From Isoetes taiwanensis (lineage: Eukaryota; Streptophyta; Lycopodiopsida; Isoetales; Isoetaceae), in NCBI GenBank assembly GCA_021234155.1, contig JAJEKV010000017.1, positions 985,467 to 1,049,466 of the forward strand: DNA of 64,000 bases. The letters run 5' to 3'. This document shows, in pieces, positions 11,371-21,996 of this stretch (position 1 is the stretch's first letter; every line of letters begins with the position of its first letter). The notes beneath the pieces are model-generated. The model saw only the letters and a list, made by a program, of their open reading frames with translations, was not told where the DNA came from and ran no database searches. The translations under genes were made by a program, and so were the position numbers.

Positions 11371-12236
11371 GTTTCTCATGATCCTGTTATATATGAGCAA
11401 GCTATCTCTTCACCAAATCATGAGATGTGGAAAATTGCAATGCAGGATGAATATGATTCTTTGCTTTCTAAAGGTACTTGGACTATAACTGAATTACCTT
11501 TTGAGAGACGGGCAATCAAGTGTAAATGGGTCTTTAAGACAAAAATGTTGGCTGATGGAACTTTTGATAAGTTTAAAGCTCGATTGGCAGACAAAGGGTA
11601 CTCACAAATTGAAGGTGTTGATTATGAAGAAACCTTTTCTCCAGTTGTGCATTTGACCACTGTTCGTGCATTGTTAGCATTTGCAGTGCAATTTGACTTG
11701 GAAGTTCATCAGATGGATATAAAGACTGCTTTTCTTAATGGAGATATCACAGAAGAGATTTACATGGACCAGTCCAAAGGTTTTGCACTTCCAGGAAAGG
11801 AGCAAATGGTTTGTAAGTTGAATCGTTCCATTGGTTTTCGATCATCTCATGCAGATCCTAATCTTTATAATAGGCATTATGCAAGTCATTCATTTTCATT
11901 GCACTCTATGTTGATGATAATATTCTCGTTTGTAATAATATGGATCTTCTAATCTCTGTCAAGAAGCAGTTAATATCAACATTTGAGATGACTGATCTTG
12001 GAAATATCCGTTCTTGTCTTGGCTTCAACATTCAACATGATCGTTCAAAAGGATGGATGCATTTGAGCCACACAAATGCTATATTAGACGCAGTGGATAA
12101 GTTTGATTTGTCTCAGTGCAAAGTTGTAGCATCGCCTATGGTTGTTAGTCCAAAAAATTTGCATTTGTCTAAGTTGCATTGTCCTCAAATAGATCAAGAG
12201 CATGATGCCACTCCTTACGCGTGCAAATGTCCTTAA
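11371..12236 (+). pseudogene. Copia reverse transcriptase with internal deletion and frameshift
   Basis: Starts with the copia RT signature (MWKIAMQDEYDSLLSKGTW, KCKWVFKTK, ETFSPVVHLTTVRALLA, MDIKTAFLNGDITEEIYMDQ). After VCKLNRS the sequence jumps to a region normally several tens of residues further on (SSHADPNLY), so the segment carrying YGLKQ-type residues is deleted. The YVDD box is present only in another frame near 11905-11925. A second frame from 11940 continues MTDLG and the connection domain. Confidence 0.9.
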
Positions 12237-12390
12237 CAGATTATACAGATGCAGATTGGGCAAGTTCTGATCATCTAATGCGATCTAAAAGTGGGAATTG
12301 TTTTATCATTGGATCGTCTTTAGTATCATGGGCATGTAAGAAACAAATTGTATTGCAACTTCCACCACAGAAGCTGAAATATCTAGCATT
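12237..12390 (+). pseudogene. Copia RNase H, 5' half
   Basis: Reads DYTDADWASSDHLMRSKSG with the first catalytic Asp, and reaches the EAE motif region just before the insertion at 12390/12391. The second half resumes at 14876. Confidence 0.9.
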
Positions 12391-12752
12391 ATAACAGGGG
12401 GGTTTTTTTTTGTGATTTTATACGCTTTTTGGCATGGTTTTCATATGATTTCATGGGCGTATTGCACGAGGCATACTAATCAGTACATCTAGAGTGCACC
12501 AAATTTTTGCATGCAATTTGTGCAATTTTTGTTTCATGCTCCTCAATGGTTAAGATCAGAGGGCTTACGAAGAAAGCCCTTTTTTAATCCAAAAAGATCC
12601 AAGGGCTTATAGTGAGAGCCCTTTTCACATGAAATTCGAGACAGCCGGAATTAGGGCACGGTTAGGGTTTGTGGAATCGAAGCATTCATTGCTTGGAGGG
12701 AGAGATTTGAGGCAAAGCTTTTACCCAAGTAACAAGATTTTGTGGAATAGCA

Positions 12753-13172
12753 ATGGGTTGTGCTCTGTTTGCACACAGGGGTGTTCTTCTTGATACATCT
12801 AGAAATTTTTACCCCATTGCAGACATTCTACGCACGACCAAAGCTATGGGACATAATAAGCTTAATGTTTTCCATTGGCACATCACGGATTCGCAGTCTT
12901 TTCCCATTCATATTTCGTCAAAGCCGGATCTGTCTGCTAAAGGCTCTTACGGTTCCCCCTTCACGTATTATCCTGCAGATGTGAAGAAGATTATCAGCTA
13001 TGCACAATCTGTCAGAGTTAGGGTAATGCCAGAAATCGATGCTCCAGGTATATTCATTTGAATTCTAGGGTCTGATATAATAGAGTCTTAGGTTATATAA
13101 AATTTTGCAGCACATTCAGCTTCTTAGGGATCAACATATCCAGAGATTGTGACTTGCCAGAATGAATTTTGG
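12753..13172 (+). pseudogene. Captured HEXO2-type beta-N-acetylhexosaminidase fragment (GH20)
   Basis: Two exon pieces of a glycoside hydrolase family 20 enzyme, which trims terminal N-acetylhexosamine from N-glycans in plants. The first reads [37 protein letters not shown] and [10 protein letters not shown], the start of the TIM barrel; HWHI and PEID are family hallmarks and wording is closest to the HEXO2 type as I know it. A splice donor GT at 13048 and acceptor AG near 13111 bound a 64-bp intron. The next exon continues with TYPEIVTCQNEFW but has a TAG in place of the Trp codon. It ends abruptly near 13173. Neither the N-terminal domain nor the catalytic end is present. Confidence 0.85.
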
Positions 13173-13194
13173 TAATGCTAGAACCCCAAAACTA

Positions 13195-13515
13195 TATAGA
13201 TCTGAAGCAGGTGTTGCTTTGAATGATTTAAGCAACTCCGGTGCTAAATAACCTGGTGTCCCTACCAGGCTGCTTTGTTGTTTAGATTCATCTAGTTGGG
13301 CGATTCTAGCAAGCCCAAAATCTCCTAATTTGGTGTTGAAATTTACATCCAGCATAATGTTGCTTGCTTTTATGTCCCTATGTATGATTTTCAGCTCTGT
13401 TCCTTCATGAAGGTAAAGTATGGCAGATGCTACTCCTTTCAGAATATTGTATCTAGTATGCCATGGCAGATTTATTTCTTCTTTGAATAAATGATGATAA
13501 GAAAAGCCATAGTTG
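13195..13515 (-). pseudogene. Captured receptor-like kinase fragment (L-type lectin RLK-like)
   Basis: Protein kinase subdomains VI-IX on the minus strand: WHTRYNILKGVASAILYLHE, HRDIKASNIMLD, LGDFGLAR, GTPGYLAPELL, SDLYSFGVLAL. The catalytic HRD and metal-binding DFG are intact within the fragment. The N-lobe and the C-terminal lobe are missing. Style of the catalytic loop fits L-type lectin receptor kinases of plants. It lies opposite in orientation to the hexosaminidase fragment with only about 20 bp between them, so the junction is not ancestral. Confidence 0.85.
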
Positions 13516-13997
13516 TTTACAGTAGCGAGATGATGAGCATTGATCGAAGCAAGGAATTGGATCCATACAAGAAACTAACACAATGTGAAAGGACTTGTTA
13601 GTATCCTTTTCAAATTGAAGCATTTGCACATCCAACTTTTGTTATTTGGAATCCCAGAAGCGAAGAGTTGCTTAATTACAGTGGAAGATAGTGCTGCATC
13701 TCCTTATATCCAGGTTTCATTATTTAGAAGCAACACTTCATACATCCCACTAAGTTTTCATTTTGTCGATAAAGAGGAGCACTAGGAATACTTCAGGAAA
13801 ACAAATGGATCTGGTGGTTTATACTGTGTTTAAGAGTATGAATGGTCTTGTTTGCTCAGAAATCTTAGGCTAAGATGGTAATGCCCCCTAGGGAACATTT
13901 TAAAGAAAATGGAATAGGTGTTCCACGTGATAAATCGGAATTTGAATGTTAACTCTAGACTTCTTGCTTATTGGACCACATCTGTGGTTTCTTGCAG

Positions 13998-14099
13998 GGT
14001 ACGAGAAGGGGGACCGAATCCAAGTACAAATTCCGCACTTGCTGCATTGATGCAGCTTGCACGAGATTCCAATGTACCTAAAGATATAATTGACCGGAA
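13998..14099 (+). pseudogene. Captured exon of a YebC/PmpR-family protein
   Basis: A single exon after a TTTCTTGCAG-like acceptor: VREGGPNPSTNSALAALMQL then ARDSNVPKDIIDRN. The GGPNPxxNxxLA and VPKDxIxRN pattern is characteristic of the YebC family, which in plants is organelle targeted. The homology stops at the end of this exon. Confidence 0.75.
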
Positions 14100-14606
14100 C
14101 TACACTCATCCCAGTGTAAATCATCCAGACTTTGAATATTCAATTGTTCCTTCTTGTTTAACGCGGTAGTATGAAAAGCATGTATGTATGCATGTATGGA
14201 AGCAGTTTGCCGTTAGCAACCTGCTGATCAAACTAACAGTGCCATATCGAACCTGGAAAGAGGGTTGATCAGTTTCTAACTGCAACTTAGCACTGGTCAA
14301 TATAGGTGGCAATGAATTTAACCAATGGCTTGATTGATCGGCAATTTGGCATCACAGAAATAGAATGTCTCATGTGTAAGACTTGTTCATTATTAGTTCT
14401 ATTATCACATACTACCTCATGTATTAATATTGGTATTGGTATAATATTATATGTCTAATTCTATGCAATGTTTTTGTTTCTATAATTTGAGCACCTCTAG
14501 TTTGTTAGATTTGTGTGGCTATGATATACCATCCATCATTACAGTATTAGGTAAACACCCCTACACCATCCTTAAGGCCCCGAAGGGGCCAAAAGTTTTT
14601 TTACTT

Positions 14607-14875
14607 AACACAAACCATTAACATTATTAACACAAACCATTGCATTTGACACATTTAAATAAAAACTCCCCCTTAAACGCCCTTTGGTTTGGGTGCATAT
14701 TCACACGGGGGATTACTCCGGGCAACGAGAGCTGTCGGATGGGCATATTTGTCATTTATTCCAAGATCTGGACCGTACATAGCGATCCTCGTTTGTGGGG
14801 TATGCATGTAGAAGTTTTTGTATACCGTATATTAAAGTTTACAAAATACTATAAGGTTTGTGTTAATGGTTTGTG
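14607..14875. repeat. Inverted-repeat (MITE-like) segment at the right end of the insertion
   Basis: Starts AACACAAACCATTAAC, has a second AACACAAACC unit close by, and ends with the inverted counterpart (GGTTTGTGTTAATGG then TTTGTGTT). About 269 bp long. It may be a separate MITE or the structured end of the larger insertion. Confidence 0.6.
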
Positions 14876-15196
14876 TTTGCTTCCTTTGCTTGTCGGGAGT
14901 TAGTTTGGTTGCGACGACTCCTTGCGGATTTTGAATTTCCACCATCTCAAAGAACAATTTTGTTTTGTGACAATCAGGGTGCTAATTCGCTTGCGAAAGA
15001 TCAAGTGTTGAATTCCAAATCTAAGCACATAAAGATACATAATCATTATGTTCGCGCAGAAATTAAAAAGGGCACTGTTAAGATTGAATATTGTCCTTCA
15101 TATTTAATGTGTGCTGATATGTTTACAAAAGCACTTCCTGAGAAGCCATTATCTGAGCATAGAATTGCTTTGGGAGTTACACTAGCTTCCCTATGA
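14876..15196 (+). pseudogene. Copia RNase H, 3' half
   Basis: Resumes exactly where the domain was interrupted: ASFACRELVWLRRLLADFEF, FCDNQGANSLAKD with a catalytic Asp, KHIKIHNHYVRAEIKKG and the terminal DMFTKALPEKP motif typical of plant copia elements. Ends in a normal stop 170 bp before the 3' LTR. Confidence 0.93.
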
Positions 15197-15358
15197 GTAT
15201 ACTCATACTGGAGGGAGCTCGGGTTTTTTTCCTTTTGATTCCCACAAAAGGTTTTTTTACTCAAGCTAGAGATCAACTGCAGGGGGGACACATCTTGCAG
15301 CATTATGCATTTGATCTCACCCTCGAAAGTACATGTTTTACAACGAGGCAAAGATTGT

Positions 15359-15595
15359 AGGGGGGATGTTGGAATGTATTTATAATACATCCATACAATC
15401 TTAGCTTTTGTCTATTGATAGTTCATTGTTTATTGATAGCTCATGGAGCTAAAAGGGTCTTTGCCTATTAGCCCCTTATTATATTGTATATAAGAGCATG
15501 TACTACATTCACTTTGGGATTAACTTGTGTTCTCTCTCTCTCATTCTTTCTGTCTTGCTGTGTCACTTTATTCCTTGCATGTTATATTTCTATCA
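15359..15595 (+). repeat. Polypurine tract and 3' LTR of copia element
   Basis: AGGGGGGA at 15359-15366 is directly followed by the LTR 15367-15595. The LTR ends TATCA where the left copy has TAACA. Confidence 0.9.
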
Positions 15596-16498
15596 GAACT
15601 CTGACCACCTAAACCTTTTTTTTTCTTTGTTCTCATGCTTCTATTATGTATCATGTTTACAGAAGGTTAAGAGCAGTTGGGACTGGCCCATTGAAATCTA
15701 TGTGCTGGTATTTTGACTCTTCAAACCAGGTTTGAGGGTTTTGTTCCTGTTGGTGCCCACACAACTTCATTATCTGTAATGATTTTGATTTGGGCCAAAA
15801 TGAGTCGAAATTGCTCCTCTTTGTATTAGCTCCACTATATTCTGGTATACGTTGCCATCAGATTTATGGATCAGGTAAATAGATAAATGATCTTGGAAGT
15901 TTCTATATGGAGAATTGTTAGGCTTTAAGTCTTTTTAATTTTAAGTGATGGATTTTCGTAGAATAGATTAGTTTTTTTAATTTCCACGAAGACCTAATGC
16001 TCTGTGCTGCCATCGAAAATAATGCCTTCCCTCTATGACATAAAAATTTCACTCAACAAAAGGTAAAGGAATAAGTGTGGTGGAAAATCCAAAAAGAGCG
16101 TTACATCTGAAGACATGAGGGCAAACCCCAAAAAACTTTTAACATGTGTCTGGGCATAAGCAGGTCGAGTATAAATAGGGGCATGCATTCATATTGACTC
16201 CTATTTAGGCTAATGACTTTTGCAGATTTTCTAGCAGTTTTGGTCATGTTCATCCTTCTAATAATCCACATTGCTCCAAATTCAACAAACCACATTGGTT
16301 CATCTACTTTATTATTATCCCCTAAGTTAGTATGCAATGGTTGCAGTTTTGTCTTTATTAAGTACATCAAGAAATTATGTAAATAAATTATAAAGACCAT
16401 ATATACATTTATTTAACACACTTCAATACAACATAATGTTAGAGGGTGGAGGACATTTCAACAAATTTTTTACTCGGTTCACATTTTGGTAATGTACC
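15596..16498. other. Non-coding, AT-rich stretch
   Basis: No domain seen. A short exon-like reading stretch at about 15663-15729 is bounded by a TTTACAG-type acceptor and a CAG/GT donor (frame reading AVGTGPLKSMCWYFDSSNQ); I cannot assign it to a family. Confidence 0.4.
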
Positions 16499-16589
16499 CC
16501 CCCCCCAAAAAAAAAAAAAAAAAACACAAATCACGTTAAAATATACTTCCTTCCTTCCTTCCTTCCTTCCTTCCTTCCTTCCTTCCTTT
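16499..16589. repeat. Poly-C/poly-A junction and (CTTC)n microsatellite
   Basis: C-run into A-run at about 16499-16523, then about ten CTTC units at 16546-16589. Confidence 0.9.
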
Positions 16590-16650
16590 CTTAATATGGA
16601 AAAAAATGACCAATCAGATCATGTCACGTTTAATAAAATGTCCTTCCAAC

Positions 16651-16912
16651 ATTACAATAGGGAATGTTCTTGCCCAAGCCAGTGTACCTAGCTCGCCCTA
16701 ATGGGTTCGCCAGGCCCTTTACATGCATAATGACCTATGTAGGAACATTATCAATATCATATAGCACATGTATCTGCCATTGTTATTACAACAGAGAATG
16801 TTCTTGCCCAAGCCAGTAGACCTAGCTCGCCCTAACGTGTTCGCCAAGCTCTTTACATGCATAATGACCTATGTAGGAACATTATCAATATCATACAGCA
16901 CATGTATCCCCG
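16651..16912 (+). repeat. Tandem duplication, 134-bp period
   Basis: Two copies, from 16651 and from 16785, of a segment starting ATTACAA and running through GAATGTTCTTGCCCAAGCCA to GCACATGTATC. The second copy joins directly to the chromovirus RT fragment. Confidence 0.85.
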
Positions 16913-17540
16913 AAAAGGTCAGCACTGTTCTGGAGTGTCCCGTTCGAGATGTTCAGTGTTTTCTTGGGTTTGCCAATTTCTATCAGCGTTTCATTCGGGA
17001 TTATTCGGAGATTGCCCTTCCTTTGATACGCCTGCCATTTGAATGAACTGTGGAAGCGAATCGCTGCTACCCCTCGGGCATGCTTTCATCACGGGCCAGC
17101 TTCTGCTCATGCATCATTTATGCCCACATGTTGTCGGGCAGATGCTCCCCTGATTTTATGCTTGGTGGGATCCTCGCACAGAGGGGATGACCATGAATTG
17201 CATCCAATCGCCTATCACTCATGGAAGTTTCGTGTCACAAATCAACTATACCATTTATGACAAGGAGTTGTTGGCGATAGTGGATTCTTTTCGAGGAGTG
17301 GAGACGCTTCCTCGGAGGGATCTCCTTATAAGGTCACAAACTACATAGATCATCGAAATCTAGAATATTTTCAGCTTGCTCGAGTGCTCAATCGCCGCCA
17401 GCCCTAAGTGGCATACTCAAGTATTATCCCATTGATTTCGCGGATCAAGTACCGCCCCTGGTCCCCTCCAAGGGAAGCCCTCGATGCCTTGTCTCGATGT
17501 TCTACCTTGAGCCCAAGCTAGGTGATCCCGTGATTTGACC
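16905..17540 (+). pseudogene. Chromovirus RT end and RNase H remnants
   Basis: The thumb reads [20 protein letters not shown] then [10 protein letters not shown], a standard Ty3/gypsy signature. RNase H traces follow in shifting frames (ELHPIAYHSWKF; a Tyr-Asp-Lys-Glu-Leu-Leu stretch near 17255; a DHRNLEYF-like motif near 17350). Many indels. Confidence 0.8.
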
Positions 17541-17789
17541 AGCAATCACAAAGTTATTCTAGGGCCCGATCGATTCTAGCTTATGGCCCTCACTTTATTC
17601 GAGAGGCCTCATGATACGGCCTTGTTGGAGTCTGTTCGAGCATCTCTGCCCTCGGATCCATTGGCTCAAGATGTATTCTCACACCTTGGCTCTGCATCAT
17701 CTTCTCAGCAAATGCGATAAGACTATGATCGTTTTGAGGTTCGAGATTGACTCATATTCCATGATGGGCTTCTGTATGTGCCAGATGTG

Positions 17790-18600
17790 CTTCTAGGCTT
17801 CGGGTTCTCCAGGCTTGCCATGATTCACCTATGGCCGGACATTTTGGAGTAGCCAAGACTCTTGAACTTATTAGTCGAGAGTATTGGTAGCCTGGGCTTC
17901 GTCGCTCTGTCAAAGCTTTTATTTGATCCTGTGACATCTGCTATCGAGCGAAGGTCCCAAGGCATCTTCCTCATGGCCTTCTTCAGCCATTGCCGGTACC
18001 AGATGGACCTTGGAAGAGCATTTCTATAGACTTTATTCCGGAGTTGCTAGTCTCTCGAGGTTATGATGCCATCGTGGTTGTTGTTGATCGTTTCTTTAAG
18101 ATGGCCCACCATCACCAGTGAAGGAACAATGGATCTTCTTCTTCGTGAAGTAGTCAGACTTCACGGTTTGCCCGATACTATATCGTCAGCAATCGTGGAC
18201 CACATTCGTCGCAGGTTTTTGGAAGCGGGTTTTTGGAAGCGGCTTTTGGAGTTATTGCATCGGCCGCTCAATGACATCTGATCATCATCCAGAAAGTAAT
18301 GGGCAGGCGGAGCGCACTAATCAGACTCTAGAGCAATATTTAAGGTGCTTTATCAGTTATCAACAGGATGATTGGGTCGATTATCTTCCACTAGCTGAGT
18401 TTGCCTATGATAACTCAGTATATGCTTCCAGTGGCCAGACTCCATTCTTTCTAAACTCTGGTCAGCATCTCATTAGTCCCTTAGCGTCGCTGGCGGTGAC
18501 TCGGTCAATCCTAGTGCTGAGTCTCGACTTGAAAAACTCCAGGCTCTTCAATCGGATCTTCAGCATCATCTTCACCGAGCACAGGAACGCTATCGGCATT
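17790..18600 (+). pseudogene. Chromovirus integrase core, second catalytic Asp replaced
   Basis: Zinc region traces include [13 protein letters not shown] and CDICYRAKVPRH. The first catalytic Asp lies in SISIDFIPELL. The second motif reads IVSNRGPH, with Asn where SDRGPQF-type relatives have Asp. The last motif is intact in 18271-18500 (PESNGQAERTNQTLEQYLR, with the Glu), then LPLAEFAYDNS. Confidence 0.85.
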
Positions 18601-18608
18601 ATGCTGAT

Positions 18609-19124
18609 TTGTATCGGCAGGAAGCTCCTAAATTTCACGTTGGCGACCTTGTCTGGATTCTTCGTAGAGACCTCCCTACCTCACGTCCATGCAATAAGCT
18701 TGACTATCGTTGCCTTGGTCCTTACCAGAGCACAGCTCAGATCAGCAATGTGGCATTCTGGCTCGAGCTCCCTCCAGCTGTTCGGCTTCATTCGGTATTT
18801 CATGTTTCTCTATTGGAGCCCTATATAGTCAATACTTTCCCAGATCACGTTCCTCCGCCGCCGCCACTAGTAGAAATTGATGATCATGAGGAGTTCGAGG
18901 TTCGAGAGATTTTGGACTCCAAGTTTCTTCGTCGACGATTGTATTACTTGGTTGATTGGGAAGGTTACTCGCCAAATGATAAAACCTGGGAGCCTGTCGA
19001 GAATCTGAGTAATGCTTCTGATAAAATTGCGGAGTTTCATCGACGTTACCCGGATAGGCCAAGTTTGAGTACTCCGGCCCTAGCTCCAAGGACTCGTCGT
19101 TGTCGTAGGAGGGGGATGGTGTGA
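18609..19124 (+). CDS. Chromovirus integrase C-terminus with chromodomain (open frame)
   Basis: 171 codons without a stop. Residues 1-75 are the GPY/F-type integrase tail (KFHVGDLVWILRRDLPTSRP, LDYRCLGPYQ, VFHVSLLEPY). A proline run (VPPPPPLVE) follows. Residues about 93-148 are a chromodomain (EVREILDSKFLRRRLYYLVD, WEGYSPNDKTWEPVENL) with the aromatic positions of the methyl-lysine pocket largely kept. The stop at 19122-19124 overlaps the presumed LTR start, as is common in chromoviruses. It is part of a dead element; whether the frame is expressed is unknown. Confidence 0.85.
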   Translation: MYRQEAPKFHVGDLVWILRRDLPTSRPCNKLDYRCLGPYQSTAQISNVAFWLELPPAVRLHSVFHVSLLEPYIVNTFPDHVPPPPPLVEIDDHEEFEVREILDSKFLRRRLYYLVDWEGYSPNDKTWEPVENLSNASDKIAEFHRRYPDRPSLSTPALAPRTRRCRRRGMV

Positions 19125-19510
19125 TGACCATACGGATATTCATATCATACGAACATTATACTCGTATGTACAAAAGACGGTCGTCACACGGATGCAAAAG
19201 GGTAGTTGCACGGAGAAAGGTTTGAACTCGCAACCTTCTAATTGCGAGTCACACACCCTTGCCAAGTGCCCTACCAACATTTGTTAAAGATATGCTCTCA
19301 TGTCTTTGTCATACGCGAGGAGGTTCTAGAATATTCTAGAACCTACATGCATGCGCGACACTTGGCATGATCTCATCCATTGGAGTCGCGCGATCTTGAT
19401 TGTTGGCCTACATATATAAGGAGGCATCTCCTTCTTGTCGAACTGGGGATGCAAATAAGACATGTTAGATTGACATTATATGTCTCTCATCTATACTTAC
19501 TTGGAATGGA
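19120..19510 (+). repeat. Probable 3' LTR of the chromovirus
   Basis: Begins TGTGATGACC directly after a purine-rich AGGAGGGGGATGG. A TATATAAGG TATA-like box is near 19412. The 3' border is not certain because no partner LTR is present in the window. Confidence 0.55.
19208..19285 (-). repeat. tRNA-like sequence (SINE-like) in the LTR region
   Basis: On the minus strand a box A-like TGGTAGGGCACTTGG is followed by a strong stem CTCGCAA...TTGCGAG and a box B-like GAGTTCAAACC. Acceptor and T-stem pairing are poor, so it is not a functional tRNA; a SINE head or a relic is more likely. Confidence 0.45.
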
Positions 19511-19519
19511 ACTTCTTAT

Positions 19520-21376
19520 AATTATGGTCAGCTATCTCTTTGCAAAACTGCTATCGGCATCCTTGAGCAAATGGCCGACAATATGGGCGAGGAGGCAACG
19601 CGGAAGCTCACACAAAGCAGGTTTTCAGCCCGTGCATTCCACCATTGATCATATCTTCACCAAGACATTTATTGAGGATAGCAGAATCACCGACAAAACC
19701 TCGTACTATTGTTTCGCGGATTTCGCGAAAAGCTTTTGACACAAAGGCCCCTCGACATGTTATGGGACGCATCGCGGTAGCTGGAGACCCCCCTTGACTT
19801 GCAAAATGCAGTATATAGGCTATACGAGGCATGCTCAGGCCGTATCACGTCATCAGGACAGTCGGTAATCAGTAGTATTGGAGTGTGTCAGGGTTGCCCC
19901 CTCTCCCCGATTCCCTTTGGCCTATACATTGACCAGCTGGAAGATTGGCTCTCTGAGCATGGAGGTGTGGGCGCCCATCTCATGCATCACACGATCCGGC
20001 AACTCATATATGCTGACGATGTCAACCTCCTGGCCTATACTCCAGAGGAGATGCAACGTCACCTGGATGCTCTTGACACTTTTTGCCGATTCACTGGCAT
20101 GCGAGTTAACTTGGCCAAAACTAGGGTGTGCTAGTTTCATCATCCCGTCAGCAAAGTCTTCCCTCATTCACTCACCAGGGACAAGATGTAGAGGTGGCTC
20201 TGACCTACAAGTACTTGGGGATCGAGTTCTCTACTACCACCCATTGAGATGCTGCCATCAAAGCCAAGTGGGTCACTTCAAGGTTGGAAAACACTATATG
20301 CCATGCGTAACAACAGCCCACAAGGCGAGTTGTATGCCCTCGGTTGTTTCGGCCTTGGTCGAAATGGCCCCTTTGTATGGGGCGAAGGTGGGTCCTGGCC
20401 ATATCCCTCAATATCCGAATGACCTCGCAAAAGCGTAAAGCCTTCTTGGCACGAGCCGCTAGGGTAAAGTCCACTCTGCCCATACCAGATCCTACTCTAG
20501 GAGACTTCTACCCCTTCAATGGGCTGCATTGGAATGCCATATCATTTACTTCCGTAAAGTGGTCGCTATGGTGATATACGCTTGTCCAACCTTGCTTTGG
20601 CCATGGCGATGGGTCCCTAACGCTGAAAGCCCGGGTGGAAGGACAAGCAAGCTCGGGTTCTCACCGGGTGTACAGTGCAAACACGATGCATACATGTAAG
20701 GACAAAGAAAGATCACAAAGCACTTAAGCCGCACTCTAGATGCTACTTTCCTTCACAAGCTCTAGGATGCGATGCTCCGACGCACCTTTGCCGGGCACAC
20801 TATCGCGAGCAAGTCAATCCTAGACTCAATGGTGAGGCCCACACCAAGCATTTTGTACATCCGCTTGCCCATGAAGAAGCTGCTGACTTATAGCTTCCAT
20901 TCACACGGTGCACATCATCGTGATTGAGACAGACGCTATGCCGGAAGCACGAAAAGCAAAGGTTTTGTCAAGAAGTTGCCACCGTGGCGCATTTCAGATG
21001 AATGTCACGCCCCAGATTCGCCCAAATATTTGCCCATATCCGGAGCTTTATGTTCGATTACTAGTGCCCGGGCCAACCGCTGCATGAGTTATTGAATACG
21101 GCTGGCCGCTGGTTTGTTGGGGTCATACCTCCGTGAGGTTATGGATGCACGTATTCGCCTTGTGTCCTCCGAGACGGTATTGAACTGTCCCTATACAATT
21201 GTACAAATGGCCAAAGATACTTATTATCGCTAAGGTTTTTCCCTCAAAACCCTTCGTGGGGAGGGGGAGGGGTTAATCCCTGCAAGAACACACTTGTCGC
21301 TTCTTTTTGTTTGGGTCCTATAGGTCAATCGGTCTCCGTGGATGCTAAAAAATCTATTCTATTCTATTCTATTCTA
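19520..21376 (+). mobile_element. LINE (non-LTR retrotransposon) fragment with (TTCTA)n tail
   Basis: Reverse transcriptase pieces read GFQPVHSTIDHIFTKTFIED, then GVCQGCPLSPIPFGLYID and LIYADDVNLLAYTPEEMQRH with the catalytic YADD box. Frames shift repeatedly near 19740, 20130 and beyond. The 3' end reads GGTCTCCGTGGATGCTAAAAAA and is followed by five TCTAT units at about 21352-21376 instead of poly(A). The 5' part (endonuclease) is missing, the usual truncation of LINE copies. Confidence 0.88.
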
Positions 21377-21996
21377 TAATTCTTTTCAAATTATAACATT
21401 CAATGCTCCCTCCTTGCAAAGCTTTTATATAGTGAAAATGTTCCTATAAAAGGCCATTGAAAATTGCTATTTGTTTCTTCTCACTATTTAATCCCTTTTT
21501 TTTTTATAGTTAAGCAAATCTCATGATCATTTCTCTGCAAACTAATGGAAATATTTTAACTTGTATGTCCATCATTTAGTCAAAAATCATGTGCTTCATA
21601 TGCACACATTGTTTGAATTCTTCTGATTTTTACACTGCATCTTGATATGACCAAAATCTAGACAAGTGTGGAGTCCTGTTTAAATGGTTGACTACCTAAC
21701 TTTTTCTCATCAATGGTATGGACGTACAAAGGAACATAAGTTATAAATATAAATAAAATATAAATGGTGGTGGTTGTTCTTGCAAATGTCAAAATCATGA
21801 TAGGAAGTCTATGTCTTAAGATCTGATAGACTTGAAGGCTAGAAATTGTGCAAGACCTTATTAAATTTTATTTCTAGTTTGGAGCACTATGCATAAAAGA
21901 ATATGCAAACACACCCTCGAGGCACCGGATGGCAACCCCTTGTGCGCAACACCTTGTTTCCTTTTGATTTTTGTTGTTTTGATTTAGTTAATAGCT
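21377..21996. other. Non-coding AT-rich stretch
   Basis: No gene or repeat structure recognised. Confidence 0.5.

Larger units (their letters stand above)
12391..14875. mobile_element. 2.5-kb insertion carrying fragments of three host genes
   Basis: Interrupts the copia RNase H between the codons for its EAE-type motif and FACRELVWL. It contains pieces of a HEXO2-type hexosaminidase (plus), a lectin-type receptor kinase (minus) and a YebC/PmpR-family protein (plus). Intron and splice borders are kept, so capture was at DNA level. Only a 2-bp TT overlap is seen at the borders and no clear terminal inverted repeat. Two AGGGCTT...AGCCCTTTT hairpins lie near the left end (about 12560-12630) and a perfect GGCCCC-GAA-GGGGCC hairpin near 14576-14590. 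A Helitron or a Pack-type DNA transposon are both possible; the class is not established. Confidence 0.75.
7516..15595 (+). mobile_element. Ty1/copia LTR retrotransposon interrupted by a gene-carrying insertion
   Basis: LTRs at 7516-7755 (240 bp) and 15367-15595 (229 bp), start TGTTGGAAT, end near CTAACA. A perfect-looking initiator-tRNA-Met primer-binding site follows the left LTR, and an AGGGGGGA polypurine tract precedes the right LTR. Flanks GAACC and GAACT look like a 5-bp target duplication with one change. The order Gag, protease, integrase, RT, RNase H is diagnostic of copia. Three in-frame stops in Gag/protease, several frameshifts, an RT deletion and a 2.5-kb insertion in RNase H make it dead. 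LTR divergence is visible, so it is older than the first element. Confidence 0.95.
16905..19510 (+). mobile_element. Chromovirus (Ty3/gypsy) remnant, 5' truncated
   Basis: Contains the end of RT, RNase H remnants, integrase and a chromodomain, followed by a probable 3' LTR. Gag, protease and most of RT are absent. The order and the C-terminal chromodomain identify a chromovirus, a clade whose integrase tail directs insertion to heterochromatin. Confidence 0.9.

Noticed and set aside
12753-13172. Possible intact hexosaminidase gene
   Set aside because: Only a part of the barrel is present, a Trp codon is a stop, and the sequence switches abruptly to an unrelated kinase fragment.
15498-15716. 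Short plus-strand frame across the copia 3' LTR border
   Set aside because: It runs across the LTR end and is hydrophobic low-complexity sequence.
19208-19285. Possible functional tRNA gene on the minus strand
   Set aside because: Box A and B are recognisable, but the acceptor and T-stem pair poorly and no cloverleaf closes; treated as tRNA-like relic.
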